A stretch of 44,843 nucleotides of DNA from Nocardia carnea NBRC 14403. GTDB taxonomy: Bacteria; Actinomycetota; Actinomycetes; Mycobacteriales; Mycobacteriaceae. The notes under the pieces were generated by a model that was given only the letters and a program-made list of their open reading frames with translations, ran no database searches and was not told the origin of the DNA. Every line of letters starts with the position of its first letter. Within the stretch, counting starts at the first letter, position 1. Both the position numbers and the translations under genes were made by a program. Below are positions 44,804 to 44,843 of the stretch, piece by piece. Location: positions 1 through 44,843 of the forward strand of contig NZ_BAFV01000004.1 in the NCBI RefSeq assembly GCF_000308515.1. Reading direction: 5' to 3'.

Positions 44804-44843
44804 ATGGCTGCTGCCGGATTGCCCACGCCGACCCCCTTCCCCT
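44804..44843 (+). CDS. 5' end of an unidentified gene, cut by the window edge
   Basis: Thirteen codons (MAAAGLPTPTPFP) run off the end of the window. The call rests on the well placed -10 element and a Pro-rich but open frame. No function can be given. Confidence 0.4.
   Translation, partial: MAAAGLPTPTPFP

Overview
The window is high-GC actinobacterial DNA. Gene order matches the Mycobacterium tuberculosis chromosome in two blocks (Rv3662c-Rv3644c and Rv3628-Rv3624c), while the 16-35 kb stretch between them carries accessory genes. That layout, frequent GTG starts, a lysine-tailed topoisomerase I and a Tad/Flp locus point to Mycobacteriales, most likely Nocardia; the genus is an inference.

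Block 1 (1-15.6 kb): the 3' end of an Rv3662c-position gene, then a gap that holds a well supported ~297-nt small RNA on the minus strand. It has its own promoter, an exact CRP palindrome between its -35 and -10, and a terminator, and it sits at the locus of the mycobacterial 6S-like RNA Ms1/MTS2823. Next come a HAD phosphatase (minus), a divergent regulatory region with tandem hairpins and two DnaA boxes, and a seven-gene plus-strand operon for a Tad-like envelope system (ssd, cpaF, tadB-like, tadC-like, Flp-like pilin, two TadE-like pseudopilins). A MrfA-type helicase, cspA, topA, a DinB-like protein, holB and tRNA-Thr(CGT) follow.

Accessory segment (15.8-35.1 kb): a DUF2510 membrane protein, a YefM-YoeB toxin-antitoxin pair with TGTACA operators, two TetR-regulated membrane-protein units, a secreted lipase, several oxidoreductases and alpha/beta hydrolases, a DUF2752 protein, and a translationally coupled pair: a Pls/PosA-type non-ribosomal peptide synthetase (poly-epsilon-lysine synthetase architecture) followed by an M1 metallopeptidase. 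A flavin reductase, a YbaK deacylase and a crotonase close the segment.

Block 2 (35.4-40.3 kb): ppa is divergent from dacB, a zincin metalloprotease (DUF2342), tilS and hpt. The end of the window (40.5-44.8 kb) has a LysR regulator, an aldehyde dehydrogenase-SDR operon, a DUF2277 protein and the first codons of a further gene.

The least explained signals are (i) two copies of a ~120-bp palindromic element, each between convergent genes, whose long stems differ in sequence but keep perfect pairing; (ii) the DnaA-box pair and hairpin array upstream of ssd; (iii) the putative poly-amino-acid synthesis/degradation pair; and (iv) about ten genes whose start codon lies 6-7 nt after a TANNNT -10 hexamer, the signature of leaderless transcripts.
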